DNA of 64,000 nt from Streptomyces sp. SAI-127. Its GTDB lineage: Bacteria; Actinomycetota; Actinomycetes; Streptomycetales; Streptomycetaceae. The notes below the pieces were generated by a model. That model was not told where the DNA came from. It was given only the letters and a program-made list of their open reading frames with translations, and searched no databases. The position numbers and the translations under genes were made by a program. Shown one piece after another: positions 11,094 to 19,610 of the stretch. Every line of letters begins with the position of its first letter. Within the stretch, counting starts at the first letter, position 1. The stretch is taken from assembly GCF_029894425.1 (NCBI RefSeq), contig NZ_JARXYJ010000001.1, forward strand, positions 3,100,001 to 3,164,000, in the 5' to 3' direction.

Positions 11094-11579
11094 GTGTCTG
11101 CACCACGCCTGAGGGCGACGCCGCTGCCGGGGATCGGGGTCCAGTACGACCTCATGACCCGCGAGGACCGCCATCTCTCCGTGGTGGCGCACCGCGACGG
11201 TGCCCGGACCGTGAGCGTGTACCGGGCCGACGACCCCGACTCCTGCGCCCAGTCGCTGCGCCTGACCGGCTCCGAGGCGGGCGCCCTGATCGACGCGCTG
11301 AAGCCCTCCCACCACAGCGCGAGCCTCCTCTACACCTCGGACCTGGGTCTGGTGGCGGAGCGCGTCGAGGTGGCGGCCGGCTCCCGCTGGAACGGCCGGG
11401 TCCTGGGCGACACGAAGATGCGCACGGACACCGGCGCGTCCGTCGTGGCGGCCCTGCGCCGGGCCGAGGCGATCCCGTCCCCCGCGCCGGACTTCCGCCT
11501 GGCGGGCGGGGACATCCTCATCGTGGTGGGCACCCGCGAGGGCGTGGACGCCGCCGCGGCGATCCTCGGGCGGGAGTGA
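11094..11579 (+). CDS. KhtT-like regulatory subunit of cation/proton antiporter (RCK_C domain)
   Basis: 161-residue cytosolic protein whose C-terminal part (about 85-160) is an RCK_C/TrkA-C domain (ERVEVAAGSRWNGRVLGD, APDFRLAGGDILIVVGT). The N-terminal half (GIGVQYDLMTREDRHLSVVAHRDG) matches KhtT-type subunits that gate a CPA2 antiporter. The GTG at 11094 is preceded by AAGGGGAAG. The antiporter gene starts 4 bases after the stop, so the two are one operon and probably one complex for K+/H+ or related cation efflux. Confidence 0.88.
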   Translation: MSAPRLRATPLPGIGVQYDLMTREDRHLSVVAHRDGARTVSVYRADDPDSCAQSLRLTGSEAGALIDALKPSHHSASLLYTSDLGLVAERVEVAAGSRWNGRVLGDTKMRTDTGASVVAALRRAEAIPSPAPDFRLAGGDILIVVGTREGVDAAAAILGRE

Positions 11580-11583
11580 ACGC

Positions 11584-12810
11584 GTGCACTCCGCGGTCCT
11601 GCTGATCGAGTTCGGCTCGATCATCCTCGGCCTGGGTCTCCTCGGCCGTTTCGCCGCCCGTTTCCGCCTCTCCCCCATCCCCCTCTACCTCCTGGCCGGC
11701 CTGGCCTTCGGTGAGGGCGGCCTGCTCCCGCTGGGCGCGAGCGAGGAGTTCGTGTCGATAGGCGCCGAGATAGGCGTCATCCTCCTGCTCCTGATGCTCG
11801 GCCTGGAGTACACGGCCGGCGATCTGGTCACCAACCTCAAGGCCCACTACCCCTCCGGCCTGGTCGACGGCGCCCTCAACGCCCTCCCGGGAGCGGCGGC
11901 CGCTCTCCTGCTGGGCTGGGGCCCGGTGGCGGCGGTGGTCCTGGCCGGCGTCACGTGGATCTCCTCCTCCGGCGTCATAGCGAAGGTCCTGGGCGACCTG
12001 GGCAGGGTCGGCAACAGGGAGACCCCGGTCATCCTGAGCGTCCTGGTCCTGGAGGACCTGGCGATGGCGGTGTACCTGCCCATCGTCACCGCCCTCGTCG
12101 CCGGAGCGGGCCTGCTGGCCGGCAGCCTGACCCTGGCCATCGCACTCGGAGCCGCGGGTCTGGTCCTGTTCGTGGCGGTCCGCTACGGCCGCCTGATCTC
12201 CCGCTTCGTCTCGAGCGACGACCCCGAGAAGCTGCTGCTGGTGGTCCTGGGCCTGACGATCCTGGTGGCGGGCGTGGCACAGCAACTCCAGGTATCGGCA
12301 GCGGTGGGCGCGTTCCTCGTGGGCATCGCCCTCTCGGGCGAGGTGGCCGAGGGCGCCCACACCCTCCTGAGCCCCCTGCGGGACCTCTTCGCCGCGGTCT
12401 TCTTCGTCTTCTTCGGCCTCCACACGGACCCGGCGAGCATCCCCCCGGTCCTGCTCCCCGCCCTGGCCCTGGCCCTGGTCACCGCGGCAACCAAGATCAC
12501 CACCGGCTACTGGGCGGCCCGCCGAGCCGGAATCTCCCCCAAGGGCCGCTGGCGCACGGGCGGCGCCCTGGTGGCCCGCGGCGAGTTCTCGATCGTCATC
12601 GCGGGCCTGGCGGTCTCGGCCGGCATGGAGCCCTCCCTGGGCCCCCTGGCCACGGCCTACGTCCTCATCCTGGTCATCCTCGGCCCCCTCACGGCCCGCT
12701 ACACGGAGCCCGTGGCGACACGACTGACGGCCCGCCGCGCCAACGCCTCGACGGCAGCGGGGAGCACTTCCCAGGTGGCCGAGGCGTCGGTGGGCCGGGA
12801 CGGCGCCTAA
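11584..12810 (+). CDS. CPA2-family cation/proton antiporter (KhtU/KefB-like)
   Basis: Integral membrane protein of 408 residues with about 12 hydrophobic segments and the Na+/H+ exchanger domain spanning nearly the full length. Family signatures are visible: the first helix (LLIEFGSIILGLGLLGRFA), the ion-path region LMLGLEYTAGDL, the SSSGVIAKVL turn, VLEDLAMAVYLPI and RGEFSIVIAGLA. A short polar tail replaces the TrkA-N domain of Kef proteins, which fits regulation by the separate KhtT-like subunit encoded 4 bases upstream. The likely role is K+ or cation efflux in pH or toxic-metabolite stress. Confidence 0.9.
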   Translation: MHSAVLLIEFGSIILGLGLLGRFAARFRLSPIPLYLLAGLAFGEGGLLPLGASEEFVSIGAEIGVILLLLMLGLEYTAGDLVTNLKAHYPSGLVDGALNALPGAAAALLLGWGPVAAVVLAGVTWISSSGVIAKVLGDLGRVGNRETPVILSVLVLEDLAMAVYLPIVTALVAGAGLLAGSLTLAIALGAAGLVLFVAVRYGRLISRFVSSDDPEKLLLVVLGLTILVAGVAQQLQVSAAVGAFLVGIALSGEVAEGAHTLLSPLRDLFAAVFFVFFGLHTDPASIPPVLLPALALALVTAATKITTGYWAARRAGISPKGRWRTGGALVARGEFSIVIAGLAVSAGMEPSLGPLATAYVLILVILGPLTARYTEPVATRLTARRANASTAAGSTSQVAEASVGRDGA

Positions 12811-13454
12811 GGGGGTGCCGGGCCAGGTTGCCAGCGGGTGCGGGCCGGTGGGGGCTGGTCGCGCAGTTCCCCGCGCCCCTGGGGAGTTGCAGTCACCCGC
12901 ACCACGACGGACCGATCCCCACCTCACGCGCCACGACGGGCCGATCACCGCACCCCACGCCACGGCGGACCGTTCGTCACCTCGCGCACCACGACCGACC
13001 GATCACCGCACCCCACGCCACGGCGGACCGTTCGTCACCTCGCGCGCCGCGGCGGACCGGTCGCCGCACCGCGCGCCCCGCCGGGCCGTTGGCCGCGTAC
13101 GGCGCGCAGGGGACGGGGTGGGGGGTGTCCGCCCGCAGCGGCCGGCGTCCGTCACCGAGCCCTGCTCAAGGGACCGAGCCGCCGGACCGAGGACGGACAC
13201 CCCCCACCCCGGCCCCGACCCACAACGCACCCGCTCGCGCTACCTCCGCCCCCACCGAACCGGCACGGGCCGCCGCAGGCACTCAGGGGCGCGGGGAACT
13301 GCGCACAACGCCCGCCCCCACCGAACCCGCAGCCACCCGCACCCGCTCAACCGCCGGACGCACCCCCACCGAACCCGCGCAGGCCGCCGCAGGCACCCCG
13401 CCCAACCGCCGGACGCACTGGTCAGCCCCCCGTCCCCCTGGCAGGATCACCGGC
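12811..13454. repeat. GC-rich repeat spacer bounded by an inverted 20-bp Streptomyces intergenic element
   Basis: No convincing gene in this 644-base spacer. GCGCAGTTCCCCGCGCCCCT (12861-12880) recurs as its exact reverse complement at 13285-13304; this element is familiar from many Streptomyces intergenic regions. The interval contains the 29-bp minisatellite listed separately. From 13249 to 13400 there are three loose copies of CCCCCACCGAACC, at about 13250, 13314 and 13363, and two of GCCGCCGCAGGCA. Open frames here are frame-conserved by base composition only. Confidence 0.75.
12912..13108. repeat. tandem 29-bp minisatellite, about 6.8 units
   Basis: Head-to-tail units begin at 12912, 12941, 12970, 12999, 13028, 13057 and 13086, each opening with CCGNT or CCGGT and ending near CGGA or CGGG. 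Units two and three are repeated almost exactly as units four and five, giving a 47-bp identical stretch at 12941-12987 and 12999-13045 (period 58). There are no spacers between units, so this is not a CRISPR array. Confidence 0.85.
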
Positions 13455-14450
13455 ATGCCCAAGCCGTTCCCCCGCCTCAGCCGCCGCCAGGCGCTCCAGA
13501 CCGCGGCCGCCACGATCGTGGTCCTCGGCCTGCTCCTGTGGTGGCTGCTCCCGCTGGGCGAGGCCCCCCCGGCCGGCACGATCACCTTCAGCACGGGCAC
13601 GAAGCAAGGCGTCTACCAGAAGTACGGCGGACTCCTCCAGAAGGAGATCCACAAGGACATGCCGGACCTGAAGGTGAAACTGGAGACCAGCGCGGGCTCC
13701 CAGGAGAACGTCAGGCTCGTGGCGACCGGGCAGTCCGACTTCGCCATCGCCGCGGCCGACGCGGTGGAGACCTACCAGCAGAACAACGGCCCCGGCGCCG
13801 ACCAGCTCCGCGGCGTGGCCCGCCTCTACGACGACTACGTACAGCTCGTCGTCCCGGCCGACTCGGACATCCGCACCGTGGCCGACCTGAAGGGCAAGCG
13901 CGTCTCCATCGGCGTCCCCAACTCCGGCGTACGACTGATAGCGGACCGCGTGCTCAACGCCGCCGGCATCGACCCGGACCAGGACATCCAGCCGAGGGCA
14001 GAGGGCATCGACACCGGCCCCAAACTTCTCGGCCACGGCCTGGACGCGTTCTTCTGGTCCGGCGGCCTGCCAACCGACGGCCTGAAGCAGCTGGCCGAAC
14101 GCTCCGCGTTCCGCTTCGTCCCGATCGAACCCTCCCTCGTGGCGAAGCTGCACGCCGAGGGCGAGCCCACCCGCTACTACCGCGCCACCAACATGCCGGC
14201 GTCGGCGTACCCGTCCGTCCAGAACAACAGGACCGTCCCGACGATGGCCGTCTCCAACCTGCTGATCACCCGCAAGGACATGGACCCCGAGCTCACCGAG
14301 TGGCTCACCCGGACCGTGATCAAGAGCAGGGACGGCATCGGCCACGACGTCCACTCCGCCCAGCTGGTCGACGTACGCACGGCGATCTACACCGACCCGG
14401 TCCCCCTCCACGACGGAGCCCGCCGCTACTACCGCTCGGTCAAACCGTAG
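13455..14450 (+). CDS. TAXI family TRAP-transporter-type solute-binding protein
   Basis: 331-residue exported protein. An N-terminal signal or anchor (RLSRRQALQ followed by TIVVLGLLLWWLLPLG) resembles a twin-arginine-type leader but may remain as a membrane anchor. The mature part fits the TAXI family: GTITFSTGTKQGVYQKYGG, LETSAGSQENVRLVATGQSD, DLKGKRVSIGVPNSGVRL and LGHGLDAFFWSGG. Such proteins bind small organic acids such as glutamate or C4-dicarboxylates for TRAP permeases. No DctM-like permease gene is nearby, but gluK and gluR are, so a role in presenting ligand to the adjacent sensor kinase is an attractive inference. The stop overlaps the convergent gluK stop by 11 bases. Confidence 0.88.
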   Translation: MPKPFPRLSRRQALQTAAATIVVLGLLLWWLLPLGEAPPAGTITFSTGTKQGVYQKYGGLLQKEIHKDMPDLKVKLETSAGSQENVRLVATGQSDFAIAAADAVETYQQNNGPGADQLRGVARLYDDYVQLVVPADSDIRTVADLKGKRVSIGVPNSGVRLIADRVLNAAGIDPDQDIQPRAEGIDTGPKLLGHGLDAFFWSGGLPTDGLKQLAERSAFRFVPIEPSLVAKLHAEGEPTRYYRATNMPASAYPSVQNNRTVPTMAVSNLLITRKDMDPELTEWLTRTVIKSRDGIGHDVHSAQLVDVRTAIYTDPVPLHDGARRYYRSVKP

Positions 14451-15822
14451 GGCGAGTACGGGGCACGGAGACGGTCACCACCAGCCCGTGCGGCTCATGG
14501 TGACCGTACGAGATCGATCCACCCCCGGCAGCGAGCAGCGCCCGCGAGATGGACAGCCCGAGACCGGACCCCTTGATGTTCTGATGGCGCCCGCTGCGCC
14601 AGAACCGGTCGCCGACACGCACGAGTTCCTCATCGGTGAGTCCGGGGCCGCGATCGGCGACCACGACCGTCGAGGTGTCCCCGTCCGCGGCGACCGTGAC
14701 CTCGACGGTCTCCTCCTTGGGCGTGAACTTGATCGCGTTGTCGATGACCGCGTCGAGGGCGCTGGAGAGCGTGACGGGGTCGGCCCAGGCGGTGGTGGGT
14801 GGACAACTGCCCACCAGCCGCACTCCCTTGGCCTCGGCGGTGGGTGTCCAGGCGGCGACCCGTTCGGCGGTCAGCTCCCCGATGTCGGTGATCCTGAGGT
14901 CCGCCTCGGTGTGCTCGGCGAGCGCGAGGTCGAGGAGGTCGTCGAGGACCTGGGCCAGCCTCTTGCCCTCCGTCTGCACGGAGGCGATCTCGGTGTTCCC
15001 CTCGGGAAGTTCGAAGGCGAGCAGCTCGATACGCAGCAGCAGGGCGGCGAGCGGATTCCTCAACTGGTGGGACGCGTCGGCGACGAAGGCCCGCTGCTGC
15101 TCCAACACGTCCTCGACGTTGTCCGCCATTTCATTGAACGACCGTGCCAGCCGCCTGAGTTCGGGCGGCCCCCCGGCCACCGCGACCCGCGATTTGAGTC
15201 GCCCGGTGGCGATGTCGTGGGTGGTGGCGTCGAGGACCCGCACGGGCCTGAGCACCCAGCCGGTCAGCCGCAGCGCGGCGCCGACGGCCAGCAGCATGGC
15301 GGCGAGTTCGCCCGCGAAGATGACGAGCCAGCCGTGCAGGATCCGCGAACGCATCGGCCCGGTGGGCGAGTCGGTGACGACGACCGCGATGACGTCACCG
15401 TCCCGGATCACCGGCGAGGCGACGACCAGCCGGCCCCGCTGCCAGGGCCAGACCTGCTTGGGGTCCTGGCTTCGGCGGCTGAGCAGCGCCTCGCCGAACG
15501 CGTCGCGCACCTCACCCTCCCGGGGGAGGAACCATCCGCGTGGCGCGGTGGCCATGGGCACATCACCGTCGTAGAAGACACCGACACGAATGCCGTAGAC
15601 CTTGTAGTAGCTGGCGAGTTCACTCTCCAGCGTCTCCAGGCGCTCGTCGGAGGCATCGGTGACGAACTGGGCGAGGGCGGCGAAGTGCGCGGTGTCGTCG
15701 ATCCGGTCGACGACGACCTTCTGCTGCTGGGCGGAGGCGACACCGATGGCGAGCGGCACGCCCAGGGCCATCAGCACGGCGGCCATGAGGATGATGAGCA
15801 GCGGAAGCAGACGTGTACGCAC
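14440..15822 (-). CDS. gluK: sensor histidine kinase, probable glutamate sensor GluK
   Basis: 460-residue membrane kinase. TM1 is LLPLLIILMAAVLMALG; an extracytoplasmic domain (about 35-165) contains SELASYYKVYGIRVGVFY; TM2 is WLVIFAGELAAMLLAVGAAL. A HAMP linker, HisKA box (FVADASHQLRNPLAALLLR) and HATPase_c domain follow, with N-box DAVIDNAIKF, G1 DRGPGLTDEE and G2 GSGLGLSIS. The GTG at 15822 is preceded by GGCGGGG and begins the natural TM segment. The GluR-GluK system beside gluABCD is described in S. coelicolor as controlling glutamate uptake; the name here rests on that synteny. Unusually, a kilobase of repeats separates it from gluR. The frame stays open upstream to 16239. Confidence 0.85.
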   Translation of the reverse strand: MRTRLLPLLIILMAAVLMALGVPLAIGVASAQQQKVVVDRIDDTAHFAALAQFVTDASDERLETLESELASYYKVYGIRVGVFYDGDVPMATAPRGWFLPREGEVRDAFGEALLSRRSQDPKQVWPWQRGRLVVASPVIRDGDVIAVVVTDSPTGPMRSRILHGWLVIFAGELAAMLLAVGAALRLTGWVLRPVRVLDATTHDIATGRLKSRVAVAGGPPELRRLARSFNEMADNVEDVLEQQRAFVADASHQLRNPLAALLLRIELLAFELPEGNTEIASVQTEGKRLAQVLDDLLDLALAEHTEADLRITDIGELTAERVAAWTPTAEAKGVRLVGSCPPTTAWADPVTLSSALDAVIDNAIKFTPKEETVEVTVAADGDTSTVVVADRGPGLTDEELVRVGDRFWRSGRHQNIKGSGLGLSISRALLAAGGGSISYGHHEPHGLVVTVSVPRTRPTV

Positions 15823-16839
15823 GACCCCGCCTACGCCCCGCACCGAAGCCGCGAGCGCCCCGACACGGGGTCCCGCCGGCCGGCACCCCGGTCCCGGTTG
15901 CCATCCACGCCGGGCCTCTGCCGCACTACGACCACACGCCGCACGCAGACGGGGCCGGCACCTCGGTTCCGGATCCCACTCACGCCCCGCCGCTGCCGCA
16001 CCACGACCACACGGCATACACAGACGGGCGCGGCGCCCTGATTCCGGATCCCACCTACATCCAGCCCCTGACGGCACACGCGGACTCGGCCGGCACCCCG
16101 GGTCCGGATCCCACTCACGCCCAGCCTCTGTCGTACCGCCCCCCGGCAGCGCCTGACACCCTCGCTCGAACCGCCCCAGGCCCCCGCGCCGAGCCGTCCC
16201 AGGCCGCCACCGAACACGCGGGCACCCTCGCCGCCGCACTCACCCGCGCCCACAGACACCGTCCCTCTCCTGCCCCGGATACCTCACCCCGAGCCTCGCA
16301 CAGCTGCGCGCCCCGCACGTCCATCCCCAGCCTTCACGGCGGCCACTCAGTCACACCTTCACGCGGAACCTTCACCGCCGCCCCTCACCCCAGGCCGCTC
16401 CCACCTTCGACCGCCCCTCTCCCCAGGGCATGCCCAGACCCGCGACCCGGCCTTCACCCCAGACCGTCAGCCGAAGCCCTCACCCGGCCCCCACCACCCA
16501 GCCCTCAGCCCGGCCTCGCACCCCGCACCTTCACCCCGACGCCCCAGCCCAGACCCTCACAACGCACCCTCGACCCGGGCCTCACCCCACCCCGTCAGCC
16601 GAAGCTGTCCCTCCGCACCTCACCCCAACGCCCCAGCCCAGGCCCAGCCCGGCCCTCACAACGCACCCTCGCCCCAGCCCAGGCCCAGTCCGGCCCGGCC
16701 CTCACAACGCACCCTCGCCCCAGCCCCACCCAAGCCGCCGCCCCACCCAAGCCCTCGCACCGCACTCCCGACCCCCAAGCCTCCGCGCCCCGGAGTCACC
16801 GCCCTCAACCCCCGCCGCCAGCCCCCGGAGCCCAACCCC
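15823..16839. repeat. 1-kb GC-rich repeat spacer between gluR and gluK, with a 75-bp tandem repeat
   Basis: No credible gene. Units starting at 15879, 15954, 16029 and 16089 repeat a 75-bp pattern (GCCGGCACC... TTCCGGATCCCACTCACGCC...); the third unit is 60 bp, and all spacings are multiples of three. From about 16260 to 16840 the plus strand is C-rich, Pro/Thr-like low-complexity DNA with three copies of CCCTCACAACGCACCCTCG near 16552, 16652 and 16700. The gluK frame stays open through the 75-bp units, but composition and start signals argue against translation. Confidence 0.75.
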
Positions 16840-17526
16840 TCACACCCCCGGCGCCACCAACCGGTACCCCACACCCCGCACCGTCTCGATCAGCGCCGGC
16901 ATCCGCAGCTTCGCGCGCAGGGACGCCACATGTACCTCCAGCGTGCGGCCGGTCCCCTCCCAGCTGGTGCGCCAGACCTCGCTGATGATCTGCTCGCGCC
17001 GGAAGACCACACCGGGCCGCTGGGCGAGCAGCGCCAAGAGGTCGAACTCCTTGCGGGTGAGCTGGACGACCGTGCCGTCGACGGTGACCTGACGGGTCGG
17101 CAGTTCGATGCGCACGGCACCGAGGACCAGCGCGGTGTCCCCGCCGCCCGGCGCGTCCTCATGGACGGTGCGCCGGCTGACGGCGTGGATGCGGGCGAGC
17201 AACTCCCCGGTGTCGTACGGCTTGACCACGTAGTCGTCGGCGCCGAGGTTCAGACCGTGGATGCGGGAGCGCACGTCGGAGCGGGCGGTGACCATGATCA
17301 CCGGAGTGCTGGTGCGCTTGCGGATCTTGCCGCACACCTCGTAGCCGTCCTGGTCGGGCAGTCCGAGGTCCAGGAGCACGACGCCGAAGCCGTCCACCTC
17401 CGGCACGAGCGCCTGGAGGGCCTCCTCGCCGCTGCGGGCGTGCGTGACGTCGAAACCGTGCCGGGCGAGCACCGCGGACAGCGCGGCAGCCACGTGGTTG
17501 TCGTCCTCGACGAGGAGAAGTCTCAC
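16840..17526 (-). CDS. gluR: OmpR/PhoB-family response regulator, probable GluR
   Basis: 228-residue regulator. The receiver domain has D8/D9, phospho-acceptor D53 (VVLLDLGLP) and a conserved lysine in DDYVVKPYD. A winged-helix DNA-binding domain (about 125-225) includes LTRKEFDLLALLA, VWRTSWEGTGRTLEVHVASLRAKL and ETVRGVGYRL. The GTG at 17526 follows AAGGGGG. It is divergent from gluA with a 301-base shared control region, the arrangement known for the S. coelicolor glutamate-responsive GluR-GluK system, in which GluR activates gluABCD. Confidence 0.87.
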   Translation of the reverse strand: MRLLLVEDDNHVAAALSAVLARHGFDVTHARSGEEALQALVPEVDGFGVVLLDLGLPDQDGYEVCGKIRKRTSTPVIMVTARSDVRSRIHGLNLGADDYVVKPYDTGELLARIHAVSRRTVHEDAPGGGDTALVLGAVRIELPTRQVTVDGTVVQLTRKEFDLLALLAQRPGVVFRREQIISEVWRTSWEGTGRTLEVHVASLRAKLRMPALIETVRGVGYRLVAPGV

Positions 17527-17827
17527 CCCGGCCCCCTTTGGTCCATCGGACGTACTATCTGAATATGCAGTGAACAGGTACAAATGTGCGTACGCACACG
17601 CGCGTGCGCACCGTGCAGTCATGCTGATGGATGAGGACGGCGTCAAGAGGGTTCCGGTTGCACCGCGGTTCCGTTACCCGGCCGGTATGCGCACTGGTCG
17701 CAAGTGCTACGACACGTGTCCGATTGCTATCGGATCGTGATGCTCAGATTCCCCTCAAGACTAATGACGCTGGTCGCATGGGGTTACTACTGTCCTCCGA
17801 AACCGAGGAGGACGGAGCCAGAGAGCG
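17527..17827. promoter_or_regulatory. divergent gluR/gluA control region with palindromes
   Basis: The 301-base region has a perfect 14-bp palindrome TGTGCGTACGCACA (17585-17598), directly followed by a related CGCGCGTGCGCAC, and a second palindrome GACACGTGTC (17711-17720). Close to gluA, GTCCTCC (17792-17798) can pair with GGAGGAC (17807-17813), a small hairpin just before the ribosome-binding GGAG. GluR operators are expected here; which palindrome it uses cannot be told from sequence. Confidence 0.55.
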
Positions 17828-18604
17828 ATGACCGAAGTATCGGCGGCCAAGGAAGATGCGGTCGCGACCGGCGAGCTGGTCGTCCTGAGGAGCGTCAACA
17901 AGCACTTCGGTGCGTTGCACGTACTGCAGGACATCGACCTGACGATCGCCCGCGGCGAGGTCGTCGTGGTCATCGGGCCCTCCGGGTCCGGGAAGTCCAC
18001 CCTGTGCCGCACCATCAACCGCCTGGAGACGATCGACACGGGTTCGATCGCCATCGACGGCAAGCCGCTGCCCCAGGAGGGCAAGGAACTGGCCCGGCTG
18101 CGCGCCGACGTCGGAATGGTCTTCCAGTCCTTCAACCTCTTCGCGCACAAGACCGTGCTCGAGAACGTGATGCTGGGCCAGATCAAGGTCCGCAAGGCCG
18201 ACAAGAAGAAGGCCGAGGAGAAGGCGCGCGCCCTGCTCGACCGGGTCGGCGTCACCACACAGGCGGACAAGTACCCCGCCCAGCTGTCCGGCGGTCAGCA
18301 GCAGCGTGTCGCCATCGCCCGCGCCCTGGCGATGGACCCCAAGGTCATGCTCTTCGACGAGCCCACGTCGGCGCTCGACCCCGAGATGATCAACGAGGTG
18401 CTGGAGGTCATGCAGCAGCTCGCCCGCGACGGCATGACAATGATCGTCGTCACGCACGAAATGGGTTTCGCACGATCGGCTGCAAACCGCGTGGTGTTCA
18501 TGGCGGACGGACGGATCGTCGAGGAGGCTGCGCCCGACCAGTTCTTCAGCAATCCGCGCAGCGACCGTGCCAAGGATTTCCTGTCGAAGATCCTGCACCA
18601 CTGA
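17828..18604 (+). CDS. gluA: glutamate ABC transporter ATP-binding protein GluA
   Basis: Cytosolic ATPase of the glutamate importer, 258 residues, polar-amino-acid-uptake subfamily. Visible motifs are Walker [10 protein letters not shown] (50-58), Q-loop VFQSFNLF, signature [15 protein letters not shown], Walker B VMLFDEP and switch histidine VVTHEMGF. An N-terminal extension of about 15 residues precedes the usual family start. It is the first gene of gluABCD, transcribed divergently from gluR. Confidence 0.95.
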   Translation: MTEVSAAKEDAVATGELVVLRSVNKHFGALHVLQDIDLTIARGEVVVVIGPSGSGKSTLCRTINRLETIDTGSIAIDGKPLPQEGKELARLRADVGMVFQSFNLFAHKTVLENVMLGQIKVRKADKKKAEEKARALLDRVGVTTQADKYPAQLSGGQQQRVAIARALAMDPKVMLFDEPTSALDPEMINEVLEVMQQLARDGMTMIVVTHEMGFARSAANRVVFMADGRIVEEAAPDQFFSNPRSDRAKDFLSKILHH

Positions 18605-18665
18605 CGTGCCACCCGGATCGACCACCGACGGCCCTCATCTCTTCACCACCCAAAGGATGTTCACC

Positions 18666-19514
18666 ATGAAGCTCCGCAAGGTCACCGCCGCCTCGGCCGC
18701 CGTTCTCGCTCTCGCCCTGTCCGCGACCGCCTGCGGCGGCGACAGCAAGGACGACAGCTCCGGCTCGGGTTCCAGCGGCGGTGGCGGCAAGATCAAGATC
18801 GGTATCAAGTACGACCAGCCCGGTCTCGGCCTCAAGGAGCCCGACGGTTCCTTCTCCGGCTTCGACGTGGACGTGGCGACGTACGTGGCCAAGCAGCTCG
18901 GCTACGAGCCCAACCAGATCGAGTTCGTCGAGACCAAGAGCGCCGACCGTGAGAACGCGCTCTCCCGTGGTGACGTGAAGATCATCGCGGCCACCTACTC
19001 GATCAACGACGAGCGCAAGAAGAAGGTCGACTTCGCCGGCCCGTACCTGCTGGCCCACCAGGACCTGCTGATCAAGAAGGACTCCAAGATCAGCGAGGCC
19101 ACGGACCTCAACGGCGAGAAGCTGTGTTCCGTGACCGGCTCCACCTCGGCGCAGAACGTCCACGACGACTTCGCCCCGAAGGCCCAGCTGCGCGAGTACT
19201 CCGGCTACTCGGAGTGCATCGCCGGCCTGCAGAGCGGCGCCGTCGACGCGGTGACCACGGACGACTCGATCCTCGCGGGCTTCGCGGCCCAGGACAAGTA
19301 CAAGGGCCAGTTCAAGCTCGCCGGCCTCAAGCTGAGCAACGAGAACTACGGCATCGGTGTGAAGAAGGGCGACACCGCGACCCTGAACAAGGTCAACGCC
19401 GCCCTGGAGAAGATGGTCAGCGACGGCTCCTGGCAGAAGGCGGTCGACGACAACTTCGGCCCGGCCGGCTACAAGAACGAGCCCGCCCCGAAGGTCGGCG
19501 TCATCGTCAAGTAA
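18666..19514 (+). CDS. gluB: glutamate-binding lipoprotein GluB
   Basis: Extracellular solute-binding protein, family 3, 282 residues. A signal peptide with lipobox ends at Cys23 (LALSATAC), followed by a Ser/Gly linker and the two-lobed SBP_bac_3 domain (GIKYDQPGLGLKEPDGSF, VDFAGPYLLAHQDLL, LAGLKLSNENYGIGVKKGD). The lipid-anchored protein delivers glutamate to GluCD. The start at 18666 is 61 bases after gluA and has AAAGGA upstream. A strong stem-loop follows the stop and probably raises gluB transcript stability relative to gluCD. Confidence 0.95.
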   Translation: MKLRKVTAASAAVLALALSATACGGDSKDDSSGSGSSGGGGKIKIGIKYDQPGLGLKEPDGSFSGFDVDVATYVAKQLGYEPNQIEFVETKSADRENALSRGDVKIIAATYSINDERKKKVDFAGPYLLAHQDLLIKKDSKISEATDLNGEKLCSVTGSTSAQNVHDDFAPKAQLREYSGYSECIAGLQSGAVDAVTTDDSILAGFAAQDKYKGQFKLAGLKLSNENYGIGVKKGDTATLNKVNAALEKMVSDGSWQKAVDDNFGPAGYKNEPAPKVGVIVK

Positions 19515-19527
19515 CGCGGGATCCACC

Positions 19528-19567
19528 GGCGCGCCGCCGCCCGCCGCGCTCAGGGCGGCGGCGCGCC
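19528..19567 (+). promoter_or_regulatory. intercistronic 15-bp stem-loop between gluB and gluC
   Basis: GGCGCGCCGCCGCCC (19528-19542) pairs perfectly with GGGCGGCGGCGCGCC (19553-19567) across a 10-base loop. It lacks a U-tract, and gluC begins only 43 bases later, so it is more likely an mRNA-stabilising or attenuating element after the binding-protein gene than a full terminator. Confidence 0.75.
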
Positions 19568-19610
19568 GCGCCCGTCCACGTACGCCACACACCCGGAAGC
19601 GCGGGAGATC

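Noticed and set aside
12912..13108. CRISPR-like array
   Set aside because: Units of 29 bp match CRISPR repeat size, but they are contiguous with no unique spacers, and no cas genes are present.
15823..16239. N-terminal extension of gluK through the 75-bp repeats
   Set aside because: The frame is open, but the GTG at 15822 has a ribosome-binding site and starts directly at the first membrane helix; the repeat-encoded peptide is Arg/Gly/Cys/Trp-rich and unlike a sensor domain. Kept as a finding only.
16262..16985. Pro/Thr-rich plus-strand frame as a secreted mucin-like protein
   Set aside because: No signal peptide and no ribosome-binding site; the frame runs into the gluR coding region on the other strand and reflects C-rich repeats.
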